Shown: positions 1 through 5,736 of the stretch, in pieces
How the letters are laid out: each line of letters begins with the position of its first letter
Numbering within the stretch: position 1 is the first letter of the stretch
NCBI RefSeq assembly: GCF_050279675.1
Contig: NZ_JBNNUK010000036.1
Location: forward strand, 1-14,018
Direction: 5' to 3'
DNA: 14,018 bases
Origin: Viridibacillus sp050279675
Lineage (GTDB): Bacteria; Bacillota; Bacilli; Bacillales_A; Planococcaceae
Made by a program: the position numbers and the translations under genes
The notes under the pieces: generated by a model
The model's database searches: none
Seen by the model: only the letters and a program-made list of their open reading frames with translations
What the model was told of the DNA's origin: nothing

Positions 1-22
1 TTATTTCAGTGACCTTGTCATT

Positions 23-55
23 TTATTCCACAAACGGGCGCGATTGTTGAATAAG
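23..55 (+). repeat. Solo R-type palindromic unit (copy A)
   Basis: TTATTCCACAA is followed about ten bases later by its near-complement TTGTTGAATAA. The layout matches the right unit of the recurring element. The arms differ in sequence from the consensus TTATTCAACTAA, yet pairing is nearly kept. No left unit or terminator is visible upstream, so the copy is solo or cut by the window edge. Confidence 0.7.
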
Positions 56-68
56 CTTCACTTTTCTT

Positions 69-165
69 ATTCAACTAACGGGTGCTTTACTTGAAGATCA
101 TTGAGTTGCGTTTGCAGCTCTTTTTTTCGTTATTGAACTAACGAGGCAGGTTAGTTTAAGAAAGA
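69..165 (+). repeat. Complete intergenic element L-terminator-R (copy B)
   Basis: The left unit at 69-98 reads TTCAACTAACGGGTGC then TTTACTTGAAGATC. A terminator hairpin follows at 103-127. The right unit at 131-165 starts TATTGAACTAACGAGGCAGG and ends TTAGTTTAAGAAAG. The same three-part layout recurs through the window, always in this orientation. Confidence 0.9.
103..127 (+). terminator. Intrinsic terminator inside copy B
   Basis: GAGTTGC pairs with GCAGCTC (one G-T pair) around a four-base loop, followed by seven T. It would stop transcription arriving from upstream of the window. Confidence 0.85.
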
Positions 166-190
166 ATTTGTTCTTTTCTAAAAAATTCTG

Positions 191-219
191 TTGAGATTTC
201 ATGTTAAAATATTTATATA
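191..219 (+). promoter_or_regulatory. Sigma-A-type promoter of the first gene
   Basis: TTGAGA at 191-196 and TATATA at 214-219 are separated by exactly 17 bases. Transcription would begin near 226, about 20 bases ahead of the TTG start at 248. The promoter lies inside a longer open frame that begins at 191, which argues that the frame upstream of 248 is not translated. Confidence 0.65.
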
Positions 220-247
220 TTTCCAATTAAAGGGAGCGGTGGACTCA

Positions 248-487
248 TTGAGTAAAAATGCGAAATTACTTTATTGTATTTTGGGAAGTGCTGTACTAGC
301 TTTATTAAATAGTTCTATGCTTAGTTACGCTAGACTTGGAATGTTCCCAGGTGGTTATGGAGGAAATATATTTGGAGAATTGATAGTTCTAATTGCAAAT
401 ATATTATCTTTGATTGGGTTTATACTTTTAATATTATTTTCTCTTATCTTAATAATAAATAATATAAATTTAAAAGAAAATAAATAG
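248..487 (+). CDS. Small two-helix membrane protein, unknown function
   Basis: This 79-residue protein has two hydrophobic stretches, roughly residues 6-22 and 42-70, joined by a Gly/Pro-rich loop (MFPGGYGGN). The C-terminus is short and charged (NINLKENK). I choose the TTG at 248 because AAAGGGAGCGGTGG (229-242) is a good ribosome binding site just ahead of it and a TTGAGA/TATATA promoter sits at 191-219. An upstream TTG at 191 is in frame but is the -35 box. The gene lies alone between copies B and C of the repeat element. I do not recognise a family. It probably sits in the cytoplasmic membrane. Confidence 0.7.
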   Translation: MSKNAKLLYCILGSAVLALLNSSMLSYARLGMFPGGYGGNIFGELIVLIANILSLIGFILLILFSLILIINNINLKENK

Positions 488-500
488 TTTGCAATCGAAT

Positions 501-593
501 ATTCAACTAACGGTTGCTTTACTTGAAGATCACGGAGCTGTTCAGACAGCTCTTTTTTTATTCAACTAACGGGGCAGTTTAGTTGAAGAAGGA
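501..593 (+). repeat. Complete intergenic element L-terminator-R (copy C)
   Basis: This is close to the window consensus. L is at 501-530 (ATTCAACTAACGGTTGC, then ACTTGAAGATC), the terminator at 535-559, and R at 559-593 (ATTCAACTAACGGGGCAG, then TTTAGTTGAAGAAGGA). L and R align to each other, so the element is a direct duplication of one palindromic unit around a terminator. Confidence 0.93.
535..559 (+). terminator. Intrinsic terminator inside copy C
   Basis: GAGCTGT and ACAGCTC form a perfect 7-bp stem with loop TCAG, followed by seven T. This is the archetype of the terminator carried in the element. Confidence 0.92.
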
Positions 594-634
594 AAATGTA
601 ATTAGGTTTGACTGGGAAAATTGTCGATGATATT

Positions 635-656
635 AAAAAAGACACCGAAGTGTCTT
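635..656 (-). terminator. Terminator of the minus-strand serine hydrolase
   Basis: Read on the minus strand, AAGACAC and GTGTCTT pair around a TTCG tetraloop and are followed by a T run (the A run at 635-640 on the plus strand). It lies about 80 bases past the stop of the minus-strand gene and is unrelated to the element terminators. Confidence 0.85.
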
Positions 657-732
657 ATGTTTTTCAAATTAGCATACCTATAAATTGAAATTTAATTACT
701 TAACATTATGTTTATCTTGGGAGCGAGGTATT

Positions 733-2160
733 TTATCGGTGAGTGTATACAAACCATGTAATGCTTGCTGTTAATAATGCTGACGAAATCAAAGCTGTAA
801 GAACACTATATGTTTGCCAAATAAGTATCGTTGACCAATCGAAAGCACAGCACAGTATACCCAGGGCAATCGTAGCGATCAGGAAAATAACTGTTACGAT
901 TATTCTCTTTTTTGTCATTGGCTGCCGCTCATTCGTTTTCCTTCTGCGTAATCCTAAGAGAAATAGCAGAACGGCCAATAGGCAAAGAATAATAGTGATA
1001 GACGACAAAATGATATCCAAAAGCTGTGTGCCGCTTATTTCATATGACTGAGTTAGATTGCCGTCTAATATATCTTTAACTTTTAGTACCAGGTTTATAT
1101 TGGTATTTGCGCCGTTGCTCAGCAAGCAGACGGCTGTTCGTTCATTTAGCAGTATGGCTACTTCGGTTCTGAAATTTGGATTGCCCCCAGTGTGTTCTAT
1201 AATCGTTTGTTCGGCGTTTACCGACCAGCCTGCCGCATAATACATATCGTTGACAGCCGAAACAGACATATCACCCCTATGTGATTTTTCGATAACCGTG
1301 TGAAATATTTTGGGTATGTCCTGCACGATACCCATCTGTATGCCCATCCAACGCGCCATATCTTTTGTATTAGAAATGATGTAGCCTGCGGGTTTATTTC
1401 CAGCATATTCCGGAGCTTTAAATGGAGTTGTCATAAAAAAGGAAGAACGGTAGCCCTGTGCCAACTGTCCAGTGGCTTGAGCATCTTCTTTATAAACATA
1501 CGTCTGGTGAAGACCTAACGGCTGAAATACCTGTTCCCTCATAAAGTCTTCATAGCTTTGTCGCGACACAATCTCAATAACCAAACCCAATACGTCATAA
1601 TTAACGGTTCCATAGTTATACTGTTTACCGGGAGGGAACGCTAATTCAGCATCTACGAGCATTTCCACAGTCTTTTGCAACATATCCGGTGTATGGCCTT
1701 GTGGAATATTTTGAGTATGCCTAATATTTGTTAGACCACTGGTATGGTGAAGAAAGTTATTTAGTGTAAGGCTTTGCATATCAACAGGTTTCCCTTGATA
1801 CTTTAACGTAAACCAAGGTAAATATTTTTGGACAGGGTCAGTCATTGAGAGCAGCCCTTGCTCTTCCAACAGCATAATACCTATTCCGGTAAAAGCTTTA
1901 CTGACCGAGGCTAACTCATAGAGTGTATTTTCACTTGCAGACAAACCCTTTTCACGGTCTGCATACCCTGAAGAAAAGTAGAATACTTCATCATCAGCAA
2001 GTATTGAGATTGACATTCCCGGCACACCTGATATACGACAGGCATCATCTAGCAACGCTTGTATTGCCGCAGATTTCGAATCTGACAACGCAAAACTTTT
2101 TGTTGCGAATCCTGAGAATAATATAAATATCGTTAATACAAAAACAATAATCTTTTTCAT
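733..2160 (-). CDS. Class C beta-lactamase-like serine hydrolase, membrane-anchored
   Basis: This 475-residue protein starts with a signal peptide (about residues 1-25, ending SFA). It then has the fold of class C beta-lactamases, penicillin-binding proteins and esterases. The nucleophile motif SxxK is S85-V-S-K88 (LASVSKAF). The KTG-equivalent is H323-T-G-G326. The usual Y-S-N triad appears as Y183-G-T185 in PGKQYNYGTVNYDVLG, so the Asn position seems to be Thr. Three C-terminal transmembrane stretches (about 379-403, 420-440, 450-472) place the domain outside, tethered to the membrane. AAAGGAG precedes the ATG. It is the only minus-strand gene in the array. Two of its lines counted 22 and 25 G+C of 60, against 16 of 60 in a neighbour (4201-4260), which suggests separate acquisition. 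Whether it hydrolyses beta-lactams, peptides or esters cannot be told from sequence. Confidence 0.88.
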   Translation of the reverse strand: MKKIIVFVLTIFILFSGFATKSFALSDSKSAAIQALLDDACRISGVPGMSISILADDEVFYFSSGYADREKGLSASENTLYELASVSKAFTGIGIMLLEEQGLLSMTDPVQKYLPWFTLKYQGKPVDMQSLTLNNFLHHTSGLTNIRHTQNIPQGHTPDMLQKTVEMLVDAELAFPPGKQYNYGTVNYDVLGLVIEIVSRQSYEDFMREQVFQPLGLHQTYVYKEDAQATGQLAQGYRSSFFMTTPFKAPEYAGNKPAGYIISNTKDMARWMGIQMGIVQDIPKIFHTVIEKSHRGDMSVSAVNDMYYAAGWSVNAEQTIIEHTGGNPNFRTEVAILLNERTAVCLLSNGANTNINLVLKVKDILDGNLTQSYEISGTQLLDIILSSITIILCLLAVLLFLLGLRRRKTNERQPMTKKRIIVTVIFLIATIALGILCCAFDWSTILIWQTYSVLTALISSALLTASITWFVYTHR

Positions 2161-2164
2161 AAAT

Positions 2165-2216
2165 TCTCCTTTTTGAAAAATTATAAGAGAATAATATAAA
2201 TAACCTACTTTTACAA
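2165..2216 (-). promoter_or_regulatory. RBS and candidate promoter of the serine hydrolase
   Basis: On the minus strand AAAGGAGAA ends about five bases before the ATG. A possible promoter is TTGTAA (2211-2216) and TATTCT (2188-2193), 17 bases apart. The RBS is clear; the promoter is tentative. Confidence 0.45.
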
Positions 2217-2284
2217 CTACTAAACTAAATTTTAATTTATCTTTCTATTCACTTATATAATATCAAGTATTTGTGAAGAGTTAC

Positions 2285-2316
2285 ACTTAAACGAACATGC
2301 GTTAGTTCAATAAGAA
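2285..2316 (+). repeat. Degenerate solo unit (copy D)
   Basis: CTTAAACGAACATGC followed by GTTAGTTCAATAAGAAG matches the palindromic unit with several changes. Its left side and left flank (GTGAAGAGTTACACTTAAAC) resemble the left unit of copy E at 2998-3018. Its right side resembles R units. No terminator lies inside. Confidence 0.6.
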
Positions 2317-2383
2317 GTAAACAACTTTATTATTCATTTTTAAGTATTATATAAACAGATGGATGTAATTTGAAACAACTTTA

Positions 2384-2425
2384 AAGAGCCTTGCTACGTA
2401 GAATGTAGTAAGGCTCTTAGCTTTT
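2384..2425 (+). terminator. Strong hairpin, terminator-like, upstream of the truncated GNAT gene
   Basis: AAGAGCCTTGCTAC (2384-2397) pairs with GTAGTAAGGCTCTT (2405-2418), 14 pairs including one G-T, around a 7-base loop, followed by AGCTTTT. The T tract is short. No gene ends just before it. It probably terminated a gene now lost, and the reading frame of the GNAT fragment starts right behind it. Confidence 0.6.
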
Positions 2426-2461
2426 AATAATCAAAATTCAATAACTTTATTATCATTATAC

Positions 2462-2812
2462 AGCTGGATATATAGTACATACAAATTTGGTGATAATTTG
2501 GGATTATTGCTGTTAGTTCGAAAAGAAGACAATGTTCTTATTGGGCACGCTGGTCTTGTTCCACAAGTAATTGAAAATGAAGAGGAAATAGGGTATTGGA
2601 TCGCTCGAGATTATTGGGGACAAGGGTATGCAACAGAAGCACCGATTGCACTTTGGAAATATGGAAAAGAACATCTAAATAAACATAGATTTATCGCTTT
2701 AATTCAGCCTGAGAATATCGTTTCGCAAAAAGTAGCTAAAAATATAGGAATGGTAATGGAGAAGAAAATAATATTAGGAGGGAAAAGCGTAAACGTATTT
2801 TCAATATCATAA
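2462..2812 (+). pseudogene. 5'-truncated GNAT acetyltransferase (RimJ/RimL-like)
   Basis: The frame encodes the C-terminal two thirds of a RimJ/RimL-type N-acetyltransferase. It shows the core strands LIGHAGLVPQ, EIGYWI, and the acetyl-CoA loop WGQGYATEA (Q/R-x-x-G-x-G/A), then the late segment NIVSQKVAKNIGM. A TTG at 2498 could start it, but family-like sequence continues upstream in the same frame (WIYSTYKFGDN, from 2465). There is no ATG and no ribosome binding site before the in-frame stop at 2399. About 60 N-terminal residues of the usual 170-180 are missing, and a terminator hairpin lies where they should be. It is most likely non-functional. Confidence 0.75.
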
Positions 2813-2826
2813 CAATGTCTTATTGA

Positions 2827-2937
2827 AATAACTGTCCCATCATTACTGTAGTTCTCCTAATATTTATTACAGATAATACCCTTCTAAAGTGGGGGCTTCT
2901 AATAGTTGGAATAGTTCTAGTTCAAAACTTCAGGTGA
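2827..2937 (+). pseudogene. Possible remnant of a small membrane protein
   Basis: An open stretch of 36 codons between TGA codons at 2824 and 2935 encodes hydrophobic sequence (ITVVLLIFITDNTLLKWG, then LLIVGIVLVQNFR) typical of two short transmembrane segments. It has no start codon or ribosome binding site. This looks like the tail of a gene whose front has been deleted, next to the truncated GNAT. The evidence is composition only. Confidence 0.3.
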
Positions 2938-3009
2938 GCGTTAATTTATTTATTAGAAGTGATTTATTGTTGGAAATAATATAACAATTAAAATTTGTGA
3001 AGGATTTCA

Positions 3010-3103
3010 CTTAAACTAACGGGGGCTTTACTTAAAGATTATTGAGTTCATAGACGGCTCTTTATTCTTGTTCAACTAAAGATTCAGGTTAGTTGAAGAA
3101 GGA
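3010..3103 (+). repeat. Complete but drifted element L-terminator-R (copy E)
   Basis: L at 3010-3040 reads CTTAAACTAACGGGGGC, then TTTACTTAAAGATT. R at 3069-3103 reads TGTTCAACTAAAGATTCAGG, then TTAGTTGAAGAAGGA. The terminator position is occupied by GAGTTC-ATAGA-CGGCTC (3044-3060), which retains only about five pairs, two of them G-T, and is followed by TTTATTCTT. Termination here is probably weak. Confidence 0.85.
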
Positions 3104-3150
3104 AAATCGTTAGAATGGATTGAATGAAAACCCATAAAAGAGGTGAAGCA

Positions 3151-3429
3151 ATGTTTGTTTATAAATATAAAAGGTTAATTGAGGATTTTGTTAATGAAGT
3201 AATTCGTGTTGAGGATTTTGAACGTGACTATCTATATACATTTAAAAACGAGACAGAAAGTATGGATGCGTTTTTCGAAATCTTAAACGGAGTTTTTGAA
3301 GCAGTTGATTGTTATTATAATGATTGTCTTCCTGGACAAGAAACTGCCTTTGAAATATCCGAACAACAACTGAGAAAAGAAGTAAGTGAAGCGTTGGTTA
3401 AAATAAATAGTTTATCGAATATTCTTTAA
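3151..3429 (+). CDS. Colicin-immunity-like protein
   Basis: This 92-residue acidic, all-helical protein has the layout of the bacterial self-protective colicin-like immunity family: a helix YKRLIEDFVNEVIRVEDFER, a YTFKNE segment, then FFEILNGVFEAVDCYYND, and a final ISEQQLRKEVSEALVKI helix. Members neutralise a cognate toxin in the cytoplasm, and no toxin gene is visible here. I choose ATG 3151 because AGAGGTGA (3139-3146) is spaced four bases ahead. An upstream in-frame ATG at 3124 lacks a site. It stands alone between copies E and F. The family call rests on remembered motif layout. Confidence 0.65.
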   Translation: MFVYKYKRLIEDFVNEVIRVEDFERDYLYTFKNETESMDAFFEILNGVFEAVDCYYNDCLPGQETAFEISEQQLRKEVSEALVKINSLSNIL

Positions 3430-3431
3430 TT

Positions 3432-3522
3432 TTATTCAACAAACGGGGGCGGTAATTAAAGATCATGAGTTGCATATGCAGCTCTTTTTTCTTTATTAAA
3501 CTATAGGGGCAGGATAATTAAT
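3432..3522 (+). repeat. Complete element L-terminator-R (copy F)
   Basis: It begins three bases after the stop of the immunity-like gene. L reads TATTCAACAAACGGGGGC, then GGTAATTAAAGATC. The terminator is at 3467-3490. R reads ATTAAACTATAGGGGCAGG, then ATAATTAATAAC and is clearly drifted. Confidence 0.85.
3467..3490 (+). terminator. Intrinsic terminator inside copy F
   Basis: GAGTTGC and GCAGCTC pair with loop ATAT, followed by six T. It closes the immunity-like gene. Confidence 0.9.
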
Positions 3523-3584
3523 AACAAAAATAATTAGAGGCTATTTCGTTTGAAGCAGAAATATTAATTTAATGGTGTATTTAA

Positions 3585-3914
3585 ATGCAATCTTTTTATG
3601 TACTTGAACAATATATTGTAACAAGAAACAAGAAACAAGAAACAAGAAACAAGTATTATAAAGTGTACTTAAAAGAAGATGAACTGTGGTTTGGAAAAAT
3701 GGGTGGACAATTATATGGTATGAAACAGTTACATACGAAGTCATTAATAATTGAAATGATGTTTACTTTGGTAAAATTTATTTGGATTACCCCAAGAGGT
3801 CGGAAAAAAGAACTTAAATTTGATGAAATCACAGAACGTGAGCAATTTTTAGCAGAAAGAGGTTCCTATATTGTTGCTTTGGAACAGTTACCTGAAGTAG
3901 GAAAGGCTATTTGA
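3585..3914 (+). CDS. Uncharacterised protein with a frame-critical heptanucleotide repeat
   Basis: This is a 109-residue soluble protein. After the N-terminal MQSFYVLEQYIV come residues encoded by a 7-bp tandem repeat (about T13-K23, TRNKKQETRNK). Then a basic/aromatic body follows (VYLKEDELWFGKMGGQLYG, IWITPRGRKKELKF) and an acidic helical tail. I do not recognise the family; the strand-rich middle could be a small beta domain. The ATG at 3585 has only a weak site (GGTG, seven bases ahead). The next gene begins 36 bases downstream with no repeat element between, so the two probably share one cassette and transcript. Because 7 is not a multiple of 3, a one-unit change in the repeat would truncate the protein. 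Confidence 0.65.
   Translation: MQSFYVLEQYIVTRNKKQETRNKYYKVYLKEDELWFGKMGGQLYGMKQLHTKSLIIEMMFTLVKFIWITPRGRKKELKFDEITEREQFLAERGSYIVALEQLPEVGKAI
3621..3653 (+). repeat. Heptanucleotide tandem repeat (ACAAGAA) x 4.7
   Basis: There are four perfect copies of ACAAGAA plus ACAAG, inside codons 13-23 of the gene at 3585. Both alternative frames stop almost at once after the repeat: TAA at 3659 in one, TAA at 3670 in the other. The repeat could therefore act as an on/off switch through slipped-strand mispairing. Confidence 0.9.
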
Positions 3915-3950
3915 ATCATAAATTGAATAAATAATAATTGAGGTATGTAG

Positions 3951-4733
3951 ATGTATAACTTTGAAAATGAAATTAAACAAATAAAAAATAAACAATTAGA
4001 CGATTTTTTTGGTAATGACTACTTTCATGATGGATTCATTCTTTCCATAGATTGGATTGGTGGAAATTCTGTAAGGATGAAATTCTCCTGCGAAAGAGAG
4101 TGGGGAGAGCAGTCTTGTAAAGGCAATTGGATAGATCATTATGTAAACGAAGTTTTCCATTATAATGTTTATTTTAAGAATTGTATTTATTTAAACATGG
4201 AGATAAATGATTTCCCAATTGAATATATAAATGGGAGATTTAAGAAAAGTGCTAAGTTAGAACTTATCAATAAAGAAAGCGACAATTCGAATTATCATTT
4301 AAGAATGCAAACTGCTTGTGGAGGCTATATCGATATTATTTTTAGTGACTTTACAATTCAAAAATTAAAAGGTGAAATTCCAACTTTTGAATATCGTCCA
4401 TTAAATAATTTCAAGAGTATTTCCAACCGCTTCGATCCCACTTTAGATATTTCAGAAATTCGTGAAATAAGTATAGATGAAAATAATATTAAAAGAGGCT
4501 GGGCTATTATTCATCTATATAATTTAAATGATAGATTTGCAAATGAAGCAGCATTAAAAGCATTGGATTCTGAAGAAGACGATGAAAAAATTGCTGCGAT
4601 ATTTGTTTTAGGTCAAATTAGTGAAGTTGAAATAATTACTAAATTGTTTACGTTATGGACAATTACTGAATACCCGATTATGAAGAGGGGTATTTTGGAT
4701 GCAATAGAAAAAATTATGGTAAGGAACAATTAG
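3951..4733 (+). CDS. Uncharacterised two-domain protein with HEAT-like C-terminus
   Basis: This is a 260-residue soluble protein. The N-terminal part (about 1-150) is strand-rich with the motif DYFHDGFILSIDWIGG, recalling small immunity or DUF domains that start with a Y-x-H-D strand; I cannot name it. The C-terminal part (about 180-258) looks like two to three HEAT-type helix pairs (ALKALDSEEDDEKIAAIFVL, then a second pair ending ILDAIEKIM). GAGGT seven bases before the ATG supports the start. It forms a two-gene unit with the gene ending at 3914. HEAT-like tails are common in proteins that bind other proteins. An immunity role is possible given the neighbouring immunity-like gene, but this is inference. 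Confidence 0.7.
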   Translation: MYNFENEIKQIKNKQLDDFFGNDYFHDGFILSIDWIGGNSVRMKFSCEREWGEQSCKGNWIDHYVNEVFHYNVYFKNCIYLNMEINDFPIEYINGRFKKSAKLELINKESDNSNYHLRMQTACGGYIDIIFSDFTIQKLKGEIPTFEYRPLNNFKSISNRFDPTLDISEIREISIDENNIKRGWAIIHLYNLNDRFANEAALKALDSEEDDEKIAAIFVLGQISEVEIITKLFTLWTITEYPIMKRGILDAIEKIMVRNN

Positions 4734-4741
4734 AATAATGC

Positions 4742-4782
4742 TATTCAACTAACGGGGGCTTTAGTAGAAAATCTTGGAGCTG
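4742..4782 (+). repeat. Left unit of a split element (copy G, L half)
   Basis: It reads TATTCAACTAACGGGGGC, then TTTAGTAGAAAATC, then the start of the usual terminator (TTGGAGCTG). After that the sequence diverges, and a different terminator takes over before the matching R half at 4910. Confidence 0.85.
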
Positions 4783-4811
4783 TATATTTGAAATAGAGTC
4801 GCGATATTTTT

Positions 4812-4846
4812 CCCCTTTGGATATGGTTATCTAAAGGGGCTTTTTT
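4812..4846 (+). terminator. Strong unrelated terminator inside split copy G
   Basis: CCCCTTTGGATA (4812-4823) pairs with TATCTAAAGGGG (4828-4839), 12 pairs with one G-T and loop TGGT, followed by six T after one C. It replaces the standard GAGCTG hairpin between the L and R halves. Confidence 0.92.
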
Positions 4847-4909
4847 ATAATGAATGGAAAGAGCATCTGAACTAAAAGGTGGATTAATGAATTGTTAATT
4901 GAAAATAAA

Positions 4910-4945
4910 TTATTCCGTTAAAGGGACAGTTTGTTGAATAAAGAA
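4910..4945 (+). repeat. Right unit of split element (copy G, R half)
   Basis: TTATTCCGTTAAAGGGACAG followed by TTTGTTGAATAAAGAAG is a drifted R unit. It lies about 130 bases after its L half, and the space holds an unrelated terminator plus about 60 bases of AT-rich sequence. Confidence 0.7.
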
Positions 4946-5021
4946 GAAAAGTTATTAAGCAATCGAGAAGAAATCTTTAGGAGACATTTGTGATAAAATT
5001 AGGAAAAAGGTGGTATGAGAT

Positions 5022-5510
5022 ATGAAAATCCATAGAATAGATCATGTGGGTATAATCGTCAATGATCTTCCTGCCGCGAAAGCGTTTTTTCTTGACTTTG
5101 GCCTTGAAATGCTTGGGGAAGGAAAAGTGGAAGGCGAGTGGGTGGAGCGGATGGAGCGGTTAATAGGGCTTCAAGACGTAAAAGAGGAAGTTGAAATGTT
5201 GCGAACGCCAGAAGATGACGCAAATATAGAACTAGTAGTGTTGCGAACGCCAGAAGGTGAGGCAAATATAGAACTAGTAAAATTTCACACGCCATCAGAT
5301 GAAAATAGCATACAGCGTCCTTTAGCAAATACTCTGGGTATCCGGCATATTGCCTTTGCTGTTGAAGATATTGAAGCCCTTTTTACCAAATTGACAAAGA
5401 TGGGCGCAGAACTTATTGGTGAGATACAAAACTACGAAAATGCTTATAAATTATGCTACGTTCGTGGGCCAGAAGGAATTATTTTGGAGCTGGCTGAGGA
5501 AATCAAATAA
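5022..5510 (+). CDS. VOC-family (glyoxalase-like) metalloenzyme with internal duplication
   Basis: This 162-residue vicinal-oxygen-chelate protein has two beta-alpha-beta-beta-beta modules: RIDHVGIIVNDL... at the N-terminus and GIRHIAFAVEDIEAL... near residue 106. Expected metal ligands are H8, a Glu ending the first module, H109 and E156. Members include lactoylglutathione lyase, methylmalonyl-CoA epimerase and resistance proteins; which reaction applies here is not readable. Residues 60-73 and 74-87 are a near-perfect tandem copy (LRTPEDDANIELVV and LRTPEGEANIELVK), so the first-module Glu exists twice (E70, E84). Removing one copy gives about 148 residues, a usual length for this family. 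The ATG at 5022 has AAAGGTGG eight bases ahead. An extended -10 (TGATAAAAT, 4991-4999) may drive it. Confidence 0.9.
   Translation: MKIHRIDHVGIIVNDLPAAKAFFLDFGLEMLGEGKVEGEWVERMERLIGLQDVKEEVEMLRTPEDDANIELVVLRTPEGEANIELVKFHTPSDENSIQRPLANTLGIRHIAFAVEDIEALFTKLTKMGAELIGEIQNYENAYKLCYVRGPEGIILELAEEIK
5199..5282 (+). repeat. 42-bp in-frame tandem duplication inside the VOC gene
   Basis: Units 5199-5240 and 5241-5282 both begin TTGCGAACGCCAGAAG and both contain CAAATATAGAACTAGTA. They differ at only a few positions. The high identity implies a recent event. The unit spans the strand that carries the first-module metal-binding Glu. Confidence 0.95.
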
Positions 5511-5650
5511 AATATCCAATCTTTTTATCAAGACAGCAATTATACCGTTTTATAAAAAGTTGAATGTTTATTCAGCCGACTATTCAAACCGTTTTTTGAG
5601 GGACTTCTATGAGTTTCACTCAAACTTTTAATAAAAACACAATCTGCATT

Positions 5651-5709
5651 TACAAATGAAGAATCCATTTGGATCAATCTTTTTTCAAAATGGATTCTTT
5701 GTATTTGTA
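5651..5709 (+). terminator. Long hairpin downstream of the VOC gene
   Basis: AAGAATCCATTT (5659-5670) pairs perfectly with AAATGGATTCTT (5688-5699). Outside it TACAAAT (5651-5657) pairs with ATTTGTA (5703-5709). The loop is 17 bases and contains TTTTTT. The 3' T tract is poor. It may be a processing hairpin, a weak bidirectional terminator or a small palindromic element. The 140 bases between the VOC stop and this hairpin show no gene I can support. Confidence 0.5.
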
Positions 5710-5736
5710 GTAAAATGTGTATTCACGGAACATTTT

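Noticed and set aside
191..247. Extended N-terminus of the first membrane protein from TTG 191
   Set aside because: The TTG is the -35 box of a TTGAGA-17-TATATA promoter, has no ribosome binding site, and a much better site precedes TTG 248.
596..601. ATG-TAA start-stop right after AAGGA of copy C
   Set aside because: It is an amusing minimal ORF, but it is not conserved after other copies and no gene follows on the plus strand. Likely chance.
743..2126. Several plus-strand ORFs of 60-102 codons
   Set aside because: They lie antisense to the beta-lactamase-like gene, lack RBSs and have no protein-like features. They are shadows of its codon pattern.
5059..5328. Minus-strand ORF of 89 codons with internal repeats
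   Set aside because: It mirrors the VOC gene, including its 42-bp duplication. The frame has no RBS.
5416..5631. Plus-strand ORF of 71 codons
   Set aside because: Its first part overlaps the VOC gene out of frame and the rest is low-complexity AT-rich sequence without a start site.
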